Source: a bacterium UBA2219 (lineage in GTDB: Bacteria; Desulfobacterota; Deferrimicrobia; Deferrimicrobiales; Deferrimicrobiaceae). Taken from it: DNA of 28,159 bases. The first letter of the stretch is position 1. The number at the start of each line of letters is the position of its first letter. The position numbers were made by a program, and so were the translations under genes. The notes beneath the pieces are model-generated. The model saw only the letters and a program-made list of their open reading frames with translations, had not been told where the DNA came from and searched no databases. Of the stretch, positions 9,044 through 16,427 are shown piece by piece. The stretch covers positions 13,148 to 41,306 of the forward strand of contig DCUH01000084.1 in NCBI GenBank assembly GCA_002327765.1, given 5' to 3'.

Positions 9044-9682
9044 TCAGACCCCACGGCGGTCCGGCCCCCAGACGAACTTGTGGAGCTGAAGCTGGAACCG
9101 GACGTCCAGTGCGTCCTCGAGGATCCAGCCCGCGAGCGTCTCGGGCGCAAGGAAGCCGAAGGCGGGCGAGAAGAGGACCCCCCAGGGCGCTTCCCCGCGG
9201 AAGCGCGCGAGCACGTCCTTGGCGTACCGGTAATCCTCCGCGTCGCTGATGACGAACTTGACCTCGTCCCGGTCACCGAGGTTGCGGAAGTTGCTCCAGA
9301 GCATCTTCCCGTGCTCGCCGGAGGCGGGGCACTTCACGTCCATGATCTTGACCGCCCTCGGATCGAGGCGGGACAGCGGGATCGTCCCGTTGGTCTCGAC
9401 GAGCACCAGCCGCCCCCGGTCGAGCAGCTCCTTCACGAGGGCCGGGGCCTTCTCCTGGAGCATCGGCTCCCCGCCGGTGACGCAGGCCCGGGTGAATCCG
9501 AACGCGGCGATGCGGGAGACGACCTCCTCCAGCGGGAATTCCCTCCCGGAATCGTAGGCGTAGGTGGTGTCGCAGTAGCGGCAGCGGAGGTTGCACCCGG
9601 TCAGCCGCACGAAGACGAACGGGAGGCCGGAATACGACGTCTCCCCCTGGATCCCGGCGAAGATCTCCGTGATCGTCAGCAA
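9044..9682 (-). CDS. queE: 7-carboxy-7-deazaguanine synthase (radical SAM)
   Basis: QueE rearranges 6-carboxytetrahydropterin to 7-carboxy-7-deazaguanine in queuosine biosynthesis. The 212-residue protein shows TEIFAGIQGETSYSGLP at the N terminus and the radical SAM cluster motif CNLRCRYC (C30, C34, C37), followed by the family's DTTYAY, then VTGGEPMLQ and VETNGT. The start is assigned to the TTG at 9682 because the upstream frame runs into ilvE, and this start gives the usual N terminus. It overlaps the end of ilvE by seven bases and is followed by queC after four bases. queD and the GTP cyclohydrolase needed for the pathway are not in the window. Confidence 0.95.
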   Translation of the reverse strand: MLTITEIFAGIQGETSYSGLPFVFVRLTGCNLRCRYCDTTYAYDSGREFPLEEVVSRIAAFGFTRACVTGGEPMLQEKAPALVKELLDRGRLVLVETNGTIPLSRLDPRAVKIMDVKCPASGEHGKMLWSNFRNLGDRDEVKFVISDAEDYRYAKDVLARFRGEAPWGVLFSPAFGFLAPETLAGWILEDALDVRFQLQLHKFVWGPDRRGV

Positions 9683-10593
9683 CGGCTCAGCCAGTGCTGG
9701 AACAGGGCGTTCTTCCCCCGCAGGATGTCGAAGAAATACGCCTGGATCTGCTTCGTTATCGGCCCCGGCTTCCCGGCGCCGACCTTCCGGTCGTCCACCT
9801 CCCGGACGGGAGTGATCTCCGCGGCGGTCCCGGTGAAGAACATCTCGTCCGCGATGTACATCTCGTCGCGGGTGAACCGGCTTTCCTTCACCGGGATGTC
9901 CATCTTCCGCGCGATCGTGATCACCGCGTCCCGGGTGATCCCCGGCAGGACGGAGGTCAGCGGCGGGGTCTGGAGGATCCCGTTCCGGACGATGAAGATG
10001 TTCTCGCCCGACGCCTCCGCCACGTACCCCTCCGTGTCGAGGAGCACCGCCTCGTCGTATCCCGCCTTGACGACTTCCCATTTCGCCAGGACGGAATTGA
10101 CGTAGTAGCCGCAAACCTTCCCCTTGGACATCGCCGCGTTGACGTGGTGGCGGTTGAAGGACGACACCTTCGCGCGGATCCCTTTCTTGAGACCTTCCTC
10201 GCCGAGGTACGCCCCCCAGGGCCAGACGGCGATCGCCACCCGGACCGGGTTGGACCGGGCGAACAGCCCCATCTCGCCCTCGCCGAGGAAGACGATCGGG
10301 CGGATGTACCCCTCCTCCAGCTCGTTCGCCTGGAGCGTCTTGTGGATGGCGGCGCAGATCTCCTCGCGGGTGAAAGGGATTTCCAGCAGGACGATGTGAG
10401 CGGAGTCGAAGAGCCGGTCGACGTGCTCCTTCAGGCGGAAGACGACGGAGCCGCCGTCCTCGGTCTTGTAGCAGCGGATCCCCTCGAACACCCCGACGCC
10501 GTAATGCAGGGTATGGGTCAGCACGTGGAGCTGCGCCTCGTCCCAGTTCACGAGTTTTCCGTCGAACCAGATCTTCTTCGATTTCTGCACCAC
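9676..10593 (-). CDS. ilvE: Branched-chain amino acid aminotransferase
   Basis: A class IV PLP-dependent transaminase of about 305 residues that interconverts leucine, isoleucine and valine with their 2-oxo acids. Visible marks are KIWFDGKLVNWDEA near the start, LHYGVGVFEGIRCY, SSFNRHHVNAAMSKGK with the expected PLP lysine at 159 (just before VCGYY), EASGENIFIV and LPGITRDAVI. I prefer the GTG at 10593: AGGGGG at 10603-10608 lies nine bases upstream, and the protein then starts as in its homologues. The GTG at 10602 touches that site. It is the first gene of the queE-queC-polyferredoxin unit. Pairing with queuosine genes is not explained by function. Confidence 0.95.
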   Translation of the reverse strand: MVQKSKKIWFDGKLVNWDEAQLHVLTHTLHYGVGVFEGIRCYKTEDGGSVVFRLKEHVDRLFDSAHIVLLEIPFTREEICAAIHKTLQANELEEGYIRPIVFLGEGEMGLFARSNPVRVAIAVWPWGAYLGEEGLKKGIRAKVSSFNRHHVNAAMSKGKVCGYYVNSVLAKWEVVKAGYDEAVLLDTEGYVAEASGENIFIVRNGILQTPPLTSVLPGITRDAVITIARKMDIPVKESRFTRDEMYIADEMFFTGTAAEITPVREVDDRKVGAGKPGPITKQIQAYFFDILRGKNALFQHWLSRC

Positions 10594-10625
10594 GGGACGC
10601 ACCCCCTGTGCTGACGGTATATGCT

Positions 10626-10654
10626 ATTCTTGCAACAGCGGAAAATACTGTCAA
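10626..10654 (-). promoter_or_regulatory. ilvE: Sigma-70-type promoter for the ilvE-queE-queC unit
   Basis: On the minus strand a perfect -35 hexamer TTGACA (10654-10649) is followed after 17 bases by AAGAAT (10631-10626), which matches four of six bases of the -10 consensus. Transcription would start near 10619, leaving a short leader that includes the AGGGGG ribosome binding site. It is the clearest -35 element seen in the window. Confidence 0.6.
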
Positions 10655-10673
10655 TTCTTCGGCATTCCCGTCG

Positions 10674-10708
10674 CCGGGCGACATCGCCCGGAGAAAGGAC
10701 GCGCGTCC
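10674..10708. promoter_or_regulatory. Two perfect palindromes ahead of the metal exporter gene
   Basis: An 18-base perfect palindrome, CCGGGCGACATCGCCCGG (10674-10691), is followed five bases later by a 12-base perfect palindrome, GGACGCGCGTCC (10697-10708), which ends three bases before the assigned TTG start. They could be operators for a dimeric regulator or hairpins in the leader that control translation. The only ribosome-binding-like sequence, AAGGA, lies inside the second palindrome, which would link folding to translation. GC-rich palindromes arise more often by chance in this DNA, so the role is uncertain. Confidence 0.4.
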
Positions 10709-10711
10709 CTC

Positions 10712-11713
10712 TTGCGGCAAGTCCCCACCATCCCATCGGGGACGGCGGAAAACCGGCGGGTGAGGCTTTCGACCGCCCGTTTTTCCCTGGGGAGCGCGGT
10801 TTCCCTGTGCCTCGTCAAGCTGGTGACGGGCATCCTCTCCGGCTCGCTCGCCGTCCTGGCCTCGGCGATGGACAACGTGGCGGACATCTTCATGTCCGCC
10901 GTCAACCTGTTCGCGATCGCGAAGGCGGCGGACCCCGCGGACGTGAAGCACCCCTACGGCCACGGGAAGGTCGAGGCCGCGGCGACGATGTTCCAGGGCG
11001 GGGTCATCGCCCTGACCGGGGCGGGGGTGGGCTGGGAGGCGGTGCGGCGCCTGATGCGGGGGCAGGCGCCGGAAGGTGCGGGGCTCGACGCTGGGATCCT
11101 GGTGATGCTGGTTTCCATGGCCGCGTCCTGGCTGGTTTCCTCCCGCATCCGGAGAGCGGGGGAGGCCACCGGCTCCTCGGCGCTCCTGGCCGATTCCCTC
11201 CATTTCCGCACGGACCTCTACGCGGGCGCGGGAATCCTGGCCTCCCTGGTCCTGTTCCGGTTCACGGGGTGGAAGTGGCTGGACCCGGGGATCGCCCTGG
11301 CGGTGGGGGCCTACATCCTCATCGCCGCCCTGCCGCTCCTGGGGGGCGCCGCCCGGGACCTGATGGACACCGGCCTGCCGCCCGAGACCGTTCAAGCCAT
11401 CGGGGAGGTCATCGACCGGCACCGGCCGATGGTCCGGGGGTGGCATGCCCTGCGGACCCGCCGGTCCGGCTCCGAGATCCACGTCGATTTCCACGTGGAG
11501 GTCTGCCGGGAGACGACGCTGGAGGAGGCGCATCGGGTCGCGGACCACCTGGAGCACGAGATCAACACCCTGTTGGGGAACGCCCACGTGGTTTCCCATG
11601 TCGATCCCTGCCAGATGGAGTGCCCGGGCAGCCAGGAGTGCGCCCGGATGAAACAGATGGTCCGGGAATTCGCCGGGCCGGGACGGGACGGGGTGAAAAG
11701 GAGGAAGCCGTGA
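10712..11713 (+). CDS. Cation diffusion facilitator metal exporter (FieF-like)
   Basis: A 333-residue CDF protein that would export divalent metals such as zinc or iron in exchange for protons. It has six probable membrane helices. The metal site residues are of the FieF type: D54 and D58 in helix 2 (ASAMDNVADIF) and H164 and D168 in helix 5 (ADSLHFRTDLY). The loop HPYGHGKVEA is typical. The cytoplasmic domain ends in HVDPCQMECPGSQEC, adding cysteines 300, 304 and 310, more than the usual HxDP ending. The TTG at 10712 is the longest credible start but has a poorly spaced ribosome binding site; a GTG at 10760 is the alternative. Its TGA overlaps the GTG of the next gene. Confidence 0.93.
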   Translation: MRQVPTIPSGTAENRRVRLSTARFSLGSAVSLCLVKLVTGILSGSLAVLASAMDNVADIFMSAVNLFAIAKAADPADVKHPYGHGKVEAAATMFQGGVIALTGAGVGWEAVRRLMRGQAPEGAGLDAGILVMLVSMAASWLVSSRIRRAGEATGSSALLADSLHFRTDLYAGAGILASLVLFRFTGWKWLDPGIALAVGAYILIAALPLLGGAARDLMDTGLPPETVQAIGEVIDRHRPMVRGWHALRTRRSGSEIHVDFHVEVCRETTLEEAHRVADHLEHEINTLLGNAHVVSHVDPCQMECPGSQECARMKQMVREFAGPGRDGVKRRKP

Positions 11714-12042
11714 GAGGATCGATCGTCCTTCTCGTCGTACTGTTGGCGCTTCTGGCGGTTTTCACCATGCAGAACCCCGAGGTCGTCACCGTGCGTTTCC
11801 TCGCGTTCACGGGGAACACGCTGCTGCTGGTGGTGGTCTTGGCGGCGTTCTCGGCGGGCGTGTTCGGCGCCGGGCTCGCCGCGCTCCCGGGCTATTTCCG
11901 GAAGCGGGCCGAAGCCAGGGCGGCCAATCAGAAGATCCACGATCTCGAAGCGGAGGCGAAGGCCCTGAGGGAGGAGATCTACCAGCTGAGGAAAAAGCTG
12001 GAGGCGCCCAGGGAGCTTCCGAAGCCGGGAGGGACGGATTGA
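11710..12042 (+). CDS. LapA (DUF1049) domain membrane protein
   Basis: 110 residues. Two hydrophobic helices (about 4-20 and 36-60) flank the family's QNPEVVTVRFLAF segment; a charged coiled-coil tail follows (about 70-102, ending in EEIYQLRKKLEAP). This is the layout of the LapA/DUF1049 family. In E. coli LapA works with LapB in controlling lipopolysaccharide synthesis, but single LapA-domain proteins elsewhere have no proven role. The GTG start overlaps the exporter stop by four bases (GTGA), and the stop overlaps the TTG start of the endonuclease gene. A link with the downstream acyltransferase in envelope lipid metabolism is possible but not shown. Confidence 0.85.
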   Translation: MRGSIVLLVVLLALLAVFTMQNPEVVTVRFLAFTGNTLLLVVVLAAFSAGVFGAGLAALPGYFRKRAEARAANQKIHDLEAEAKALREEIYQLRKKLEAPRELPKPGGTD

Positions 12043-12725
12043 GCGGTATTCACGAGCGGCTGGACGCCGTCGCGCGGCGTCTCGCCTCCCGGTTCGGCAC
12101 GCCGGAGGCGTGCGGGCACGAGGCGCCCCCGGTGGACAACCTCGTCCTGACGATCCTCTCCCAGAACACGAACGACATCAACCGTGACCGGGCGTTCGCG
12201 TCCCTCAAAAATAAATACCCGACGACCGCCCGGCTGGCCGCCGCGAGGCCCGATGAGCTCGAGGACGCGATACGCGCCGGCGGGCTCGCGAAGACGAAGG
12301 CGGCGTCCATCCTCTCCGCCCTCTCACGGCTCAAGAAGGAGCGGGGCGGATACGCCCTCGATTTCCTGCGGTCGATGCCGCTGCCGGAGGCGCGCGCCTA
12401 CCTCACCTCCTTCGGGGGCGTGGGGGTGAAGACCGCCAACATCCTTTTGCTGTTTTCCCTCGGGTTCCCCGCCTTTCCCGTGGACACCCACATCCTCCGG
12501 GTGACGAAGCGGCTCGGGCTGGTCCCGGAAAGCGCGACGCTCGCGAAGGCAGCCCTCCTGCTCGAGCCGCACGTCCCCGAGGGAACCCACGCCTCCCTGC
12601 ACCTGAACCTGATCCGGCTGGGCCGGGAATTCTGCAGGCCGCGCAACCCCCTGTGCCCCGCGTGCCCGCTCCTTCCCGTGTGCCCGGCCGGGGCGAAAAC
12701 CGCCGGGCGGAGGAGGGACGCATGA
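12039..12725 (+). CDS. nth: Endonuclease III-like DNA glycosylase/AP lyase
   Basis: 228 residues of the HhH-GPD family that removes oxidised pyrimidines and cuts abasic sites. LSQNTND lies near residue 40. The helix-hairpin-helix GGVGVKTAN has the expected catalytic lysine at 131, and FPVDTHILRV has the expected catalytic aspartate at 149. Four cysteines (199, 206, 209, 215) with spacing x6, x2, x5 form the 4Fe-4S loop. The TTG at 12039 overlaps the previous stop (TTGA) and has GGGAGG eight bases upstream, which favours it. The stop overlaps the ATG of the acyltransferase gene. It could also be called a general endonuclease III domain protein; substrate range cannot be judged from sequence. 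Confidence 0.93.
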   Translation: MSGIHERLDAVARRLASRFGTPEACGHEAPPVDNLVLTILSQNTNDINRDRAFASLKNKYPTTARLAAARPDELEDAIRAGGLAKTKAASILSALSRLKKERGGYALDFLRSMPLPEARAYLTSFGGVGVKTANILLLFSLGFPAFPVDTHILRVTKRLGLVPESATLAKAALLLEPHVPEGTHASLHLNLIRLGREFCRPRNPLCPACPLLPVCPAGAKTAGRRRDA

Positions 12726-13426
12726 CGATCCGGGGATGCTTCCAGTGGGCGTTCATCGTCCTGCTGACGCTGCTGATCGCGATACCGTTCATCCTGATCG
12801 GCGTCCTGTCGCCCGACCGCATGGCGAAGGGAAAGGTCTTCCGCTGGCTGTCGAAGCGATACGCCGCCCTCGCCATGCGCATGTTCGGGGTGACGGTGGA
12901 GCCGCGGGGGGTGTCCCGGGTGGACCCGGACACCGGCTACGTGTTCATGTCGACCCACGCGAGCCACCTCGACTCCCCCGCTCTGGCGATTGCGCTCCCG
13001 CAGCCGACGTTCTGGGTCTTCAAGAAGGAGCTGGCGAGGATCCCGTTCTTCGGGTGGACGCTCCTGGCGCTGGGGCAGGTGATGATCGACCGGTCCAACG
13101 CCCGGCAGGCCCGCGAGTCGATGGCGGACGCGGTAAAGGGCTTGCGGGGGAACCTGTCGATCCTGATCTACCCGGAGGGGACCCGGAGCCCGGACGGGAA
13201 GCTTCAGCCGTTGAAGAAAGGCGGCTTCCACCTGGCGATCCGGGGGAGGATGCCTATCGTGCCGGTGCGGATCACGGGAAGCCACGAGCTGCTGCCGAAG
13301 GGGGCGCTGACCGTCCGGCCGGGGCACCTGGTCGTCGAGCTGTTCGACCCCATCCCCACGGAGGGGAAGACCGAGGAGGACATCCCGGAGCTCATGGCCC
13401 GGGTGCGGGGCGCCCTGCTTTCCTGA
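12722..13426 (+). CDS. 1-acyl-sn-glycerol-3-phosphate acyltransferase (PlsC family)
   Basis: The 234-residue membrane enzyme has a hydrophobic N-terminal helix (about 8-29) and the acyltransferase motifs: HASHLD with H79 and D84 (HX4D), RIPFFGW near 106, and YPEGTRS near 150. It would add the second acyl chain in phosphatidic acid synthesis, or act on a related lipid. The ATG overlaps the endonuclease stop (ATGA). The last 35 bases overlap the end of the convergent MFS gene; the protein still ends naturally in RVRGALLS. Confidence 0.93.
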   Translation: MTIRGCFQWAFIVLLTLLIAIPFILIGVLSPDRMAKGKVFRWLSKRYAALAMRMFGVTVEPRGVSRVDPDTGYVFMSTHASHLDSPALAIALPQPTFWVFKKELARIPFFGWTLLALGQVMIDRSNARQARESMADAVKGLRGNLSILIYPEGTRSPDGKLQPLKKGGFHLAIRGRMPIVPVRITGSHELLPKGALTVRPGHLVVELFDPIPTEGKTEEDIPELMARVRGALLS

Positions 13427-14564
13427 ACGACGGGTCGAGGAGGAAGAACCCGAAGGATCCCGCGCCGACCGCCGCCGCCGCGGAGACGAACATCGGCCCG
13501 TAGCCGCACAGCTCGACGACGAAGCCGAAGGCGGCAGCGCCCGTGACCATCCCCATGTCGAAGGCGCCGGTGAACATCGCCATCGCCATCCCGCCGGCGT
13601 CGCTTTTCGCGCGGTCGAGCACGAGGGCCGACAGGGCGGGAAAGAGCAGCCCATGGCCCCCCCCGGCGGCGGCGCCCACGGCGGCGAGCCCCGCCCCCGT
13701 CCCGGCGAAGGGGATCAGCAGATTTCCCGCGCCCAGCAGGAGCAGCGCGAACAGCGTCATCCGCTCCCGGGGCAGCCGGTCGAGCAGCCGGCGCCCCAGC
13801 ACCCGCGTCGCGATGACCGTCATGGCGTACACGAACACGAAGACGCCGATCGACCCCTTGCCGATCTCGAGCAGGTAGACGGGCAGGAAGGTGATGATCG
13901 TCCCGTACGCCATGCCGAAGAGGTACCCCGCGGTGTTCGGGACGAGGAAGGCCCGCCCGAGGAAGACGGAAAGGGAGGCGAAGGAGAAGCGCTCCCTCGT
14001 CTTCGGCTCGCGGATCCAGAACGGGAAGAGGGCGGACAGGACCGCCATGCAGATCGCGGCGGCGAACAGGCCGGCGTAGTCCGCCCGGCGGATGACCCAT
14101 TCCCCGAGCCAGCCCCCCACGGAGACGGGCAGGAAGAAGGCCAGGCCGAAGATCCCGAACGCCTCCGCGCGCCGGCCCGGCGGTGCGGCCGCGGCGACGT
14201 GCGAGAACGAGGCGGCGGTGAACATGGAGAACGCCACTCCCTGGGCGAGCCGGACGAGGTAAAGGACGGGGCCCGGGGAGGAGATATAGAGCCAGGGGAC
14301 CGTGGAGGCGGCGGCGCCGAACGCCCCCGCGGAGATGAGGACCATCCGGTATCCGCGCCCCGCGATCGATGCGTTCAGCGGTTTCAGGGCCACCGCCACC
14401 AGCGTGCCCGTGGCCATCAGCAGGCCGATCTCCCCCTCCCGGATCCCGAGCCGGAACAGGTACGCGGGGAGGAAGATGAAGATCACGGAATAGAAGGAGT
14501 AGAAAAGGTTCGAGGCGTTGAGGAGGATGTAGCCGCGGTCGTAAAGCGGGGCGGAGTGGGACAT
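13392..14564 (-). CDS. Major facilitator superfamily transporter
   Basis: About 390 residues with around twelve hydrophobic segments, e.g. SVIFIFLPAYLFRLG, GLAFFLPVSVGGWLG, TIITFLPVYLLEIGKG and GLLFPALSALVLDRA. The loop between the halves contains WIREPKTRERFSF. Proteins of this group are drug or metabolite exporters; the substrate cannot be told. The ATG at 14564 lies just before the first helix; a GTG at 14582 has AAAGG seven bases upstream and would add six residues. It is transcribed alone, divergent from nadE with a gap of only 50-68 bases, and overlaps the acyltransferase gene by 35 bases at its 3' end. Confidence 0.9.
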   Translation of the reverse strand: MSHSAPLYDRGYILLNASNLFYSFYSVIFIFLPAYLFRLGIREGEIGLLMATGTLVAVALKPLNASIAGRGYRMVLISAGAFGAAASTVPWLYISSPGPVLYLVRLAQGVAFSMFTAASFSHVAAAAPPGRRAEAFGIFGLAFFLPVSVGGWLGEWVIRRADYAGLFAAAICMAVLSALFPFWIREPKTRERFSFASLSVFLGRAFLVPNTAGYLFGMAYGTIITFLPVYLLEIGKGSIGVFVFVYAMTVIATRVLGRRLLDRLPRERMTLFALLLLGAGNLLIPFAGTGAGLAAVGAAAGGGHGLLFPALSALVLDRAKSDAGGMAMAMFTGAFDMGMVTGAAAFGFVVELCGYGPMFVSAAAAVGAGSFGFFLLDPSFRKAGRPAPGP

Positions 14565-14632
14565 GGGTGGCAATCTTACCACAACGAAACCTTTGGCTTC
14601 CCCCCGCCCCCGCTTTCTAAGAGAATGTTCCC

Positions 14633-16252
14633 ATGGGCAAGCCGCTGCGCGTCGCGCTGGCGCAGATCAACGCCGCCGTGGGCGACATATCGGGGAACGT
14701 CCGGAAGATCCTGGAAACCGCCGCGCGGGCGCGGGAGGCGAAGGCCGACCTCGTCGTCTTCCCGGAGCTGGCGATCCCCGGCTACCCGCCGGAGGACCTG
14801 CTCCTGCACTCCTCCTTCGTCGAAAGGAACCTGGCGGCCTGGAACGAGGTTGCGCAAGGGATCCAGGGGATCGCGGCCATCGTGGGGTTCGTGGACCGCG
14901 ACGCCCGGAAGCGGGTCTACAACGCGGCGGGCGTCGCGGCGAACGGCCGCGCCGTCGCGGTGTACCGGAAGATGCACCTCCCCAACTACGGCGTCTTCGA
15001 CGAGCTGCGCTACTTCCACCGGGGAACGGAGCCGTTGCTGATCCCCGTCGGGGGGACGCGGGTGGGAATCACCGTGTGCGAGGACGTCTGGGTGCCCGCC
15101 GGCCCCGTCCCGCGCGAGGTCAAGGAAGGCGCGGGGCTGATCATCAACATCTCGTCGTCCCCGTACCACGCCGGGAAATGGAGGGTGCGCCGGGACCTCG
15201 TGGCGTCCCACGCGCGGCGGAACCGGGTCCCGGTGGTGTACTGCAACATGGTAGGCGGCCAGGACGAGCTGGTGTTCGACGGGGGGAGCATGGTGGTCGG
15301 GCCGTCCGGCGAGGTGATCGCCCGGGCGGCGATGTTCGACGAGGAGCTGCTCCTGTGCGATCTCGGGGCCAGGGAGCCGGGGCCGATCGCCCCCATCCCG
15401 CGCAGGGAGGAGGAGGTCTTCCGCGCCCTCGCCACCGGCACGCGGGACTACGTGGAGAAGAACCGGTTCCCCGGCGTGATCATCGGGCTGTCCGGCGGGC
15501 TCGACTCGTCGCTCGTCGCGGCGGTCGCGGCGGAGGCGCTTTCGCCCTCCCGGGTGCTCGGCGTCACGATGTCGTCGGCGTACACGTCGCGGGAGAGCGT
15601 TGAGGACGCGCACGCGCTGGCCTCCAACCTCGGGATCCGCTGCATCGACCTGTCCATCAGGGAGGCGTTCGAGGCGTTCCGGGGAACGCTCGCCGGGCCG
15701 TTCCGGAACCGGGCGGCGGATGCCACGGAGGAGAACCTGCAGGCGCGCATCCGCGGCACGCTCCTCATGGCGCTCTCCAACAAGTTCGGGGACCTCGTCC
15801 TCGCCACGGGGAACAAGAGCGAGATGAGCGTCGGCTACGCCACCCTTTACGGCGACATGGCGGGCGGGTTCGCGGTCATCAAGGACGTCTTCAAGACGAT
15901 GGTGTACCAGGTGTCCCGCTGGTACAACGAAAGCCACGGTCGGGCGATCATCCCTGAGCGTGTGCTCACGAAGGCGCCGACGGCGGAGCTTAAACCCGGC
16001 CAGAAGGACACCGATTCCCTGCCGGAATACGAAATCCTCGATCCGATCCTCAAGATGTACGTGGAGGAAGACCGCAGCGTCGCCGAGATGACGGCGGCGG
16101 GGCACGAAGAGGACGTGGTCCGGAGGGTCGTCTCGATGGTGGACCGGAGCGAGTACAAGCGCCGCCAGGCGCCTCCCGGGGTCAAGATCACCCCCCGCGC
16201 GCTGGGCCGGGACCGCCGGATGCCGATCACGAACCTGTCGCTCCAGTATTAG
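14633..16252 (+). CDS. nadE: Glutamine-dependent NAD+ synthase
   Basis: 539 residues, two domains. The N-terminal nitrilase-type glutaminase has its triad visible: E45 (VVFPELAIPGY), K113 (YRKMHLPNYGVFDE) and C149 (VCEDVW). The C-terminal synthetase has the ATP loop SGGLDS (287-292), the TGNKSE segment, KDTDSLPEYE and the terminal DRRMPITNLSLQY. The enzyme amidates nicotinic acid adenine dinucleotide as the last step of NAD synthesis, using ammonia tunnelled from glutamine. The ATG at 14633 is followed directly by the conserved PLRVALAQIN. Nothing is missing. Confidence 0.97.
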   Translation: MGKPLRVALAQINAAVGDISGNVRKILETAARAREAKADLVVFPELAIPGYPPEDLLLHSSFVERNLAAWNEVAQGIQGIAAIVGFVDRDARKRVYNAAGVAANGRAVAVYRKMHLPNYGVFDELRYFHRGTEPLLIPVGGTRVGITVCEDVWVPAGPVPREVKEGAGLIINISSSPYHAGKWRVRRDLVASHARRNRVPVVYCNMVGGQDELVFDGGSMVVGPSGEVIARAAMFDEELLLCDLGAREPGPIAPIPRREEEVFRALATGTRDYVEKNRFPGVIIGLSGGLDSSLVAAVAAEALSPSRVLGVTMSSAYTSRESVEDAHALASNLGIRCIDLSIREAFEAFRGTLAGPFRNRAADATEENLQARIRGTLLMALSNKFGDLVLATGNKSEMSVGYATLYGDMAGGFAVIKDVFKTMVYQVSRWYNESHGRAIIPERVLTKAPTAELKPGQKDTDSLPEYEILDPILKMYVEEDRSVAEMTAAGHEEDVVRRVVSMVDRSEYKRRQAPPGVKITPRALGRDRRMPITNLSLQY

Positions 16253-16280
16253 ACCGGATTCCGGTCCCCTCCGCCCCTTT
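16252..16280 (+). terminator. Possible hairpin terminator at the nadE stop
   Basis: GACCGG (16252-16257), loop ATT, CCGGTC (16261-16266) form a perfect six-pair hairpin starting at the last base of the stop codon. A pyrimidine-rich run with CCCCTTTTCC follows about ten bases later. The stem is sound but the T tract is short and displaced, so this may be only a weak terminator. Confidence 0.35.
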
Positions 16281-16427
16281 TCCGTCCGATACCCGTCCGT
16301 GTTCGAAGGGGATTTTCCAGTCCTTTCCGCGCGGGCTCCCGCGGATCCCGCCGGGGCACGGATAGTGCGTCGCCACCTCCCGCACGGGGGGCTTCGTCCA
16401 TGCCTCCCGAAAAAAGGAGGAACGCCG

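Noticed and set aside
9684..11599. Open frame continuing upstream of queE on the minus strand through ilvE and the metal exporter
   Set aside because: Only the part after the TTG at 9682 shows QueE sequence; the rest is the wrong frame of ilvE and the antisense of the exporter gene.
12653..12721. Longer start for the acyltransferase
   Set aside because: The upstream part overlaps the iron-sulfur end of the endonuclease; the ATG at 12722 overlaps its stop and starts the membrane helix properly.
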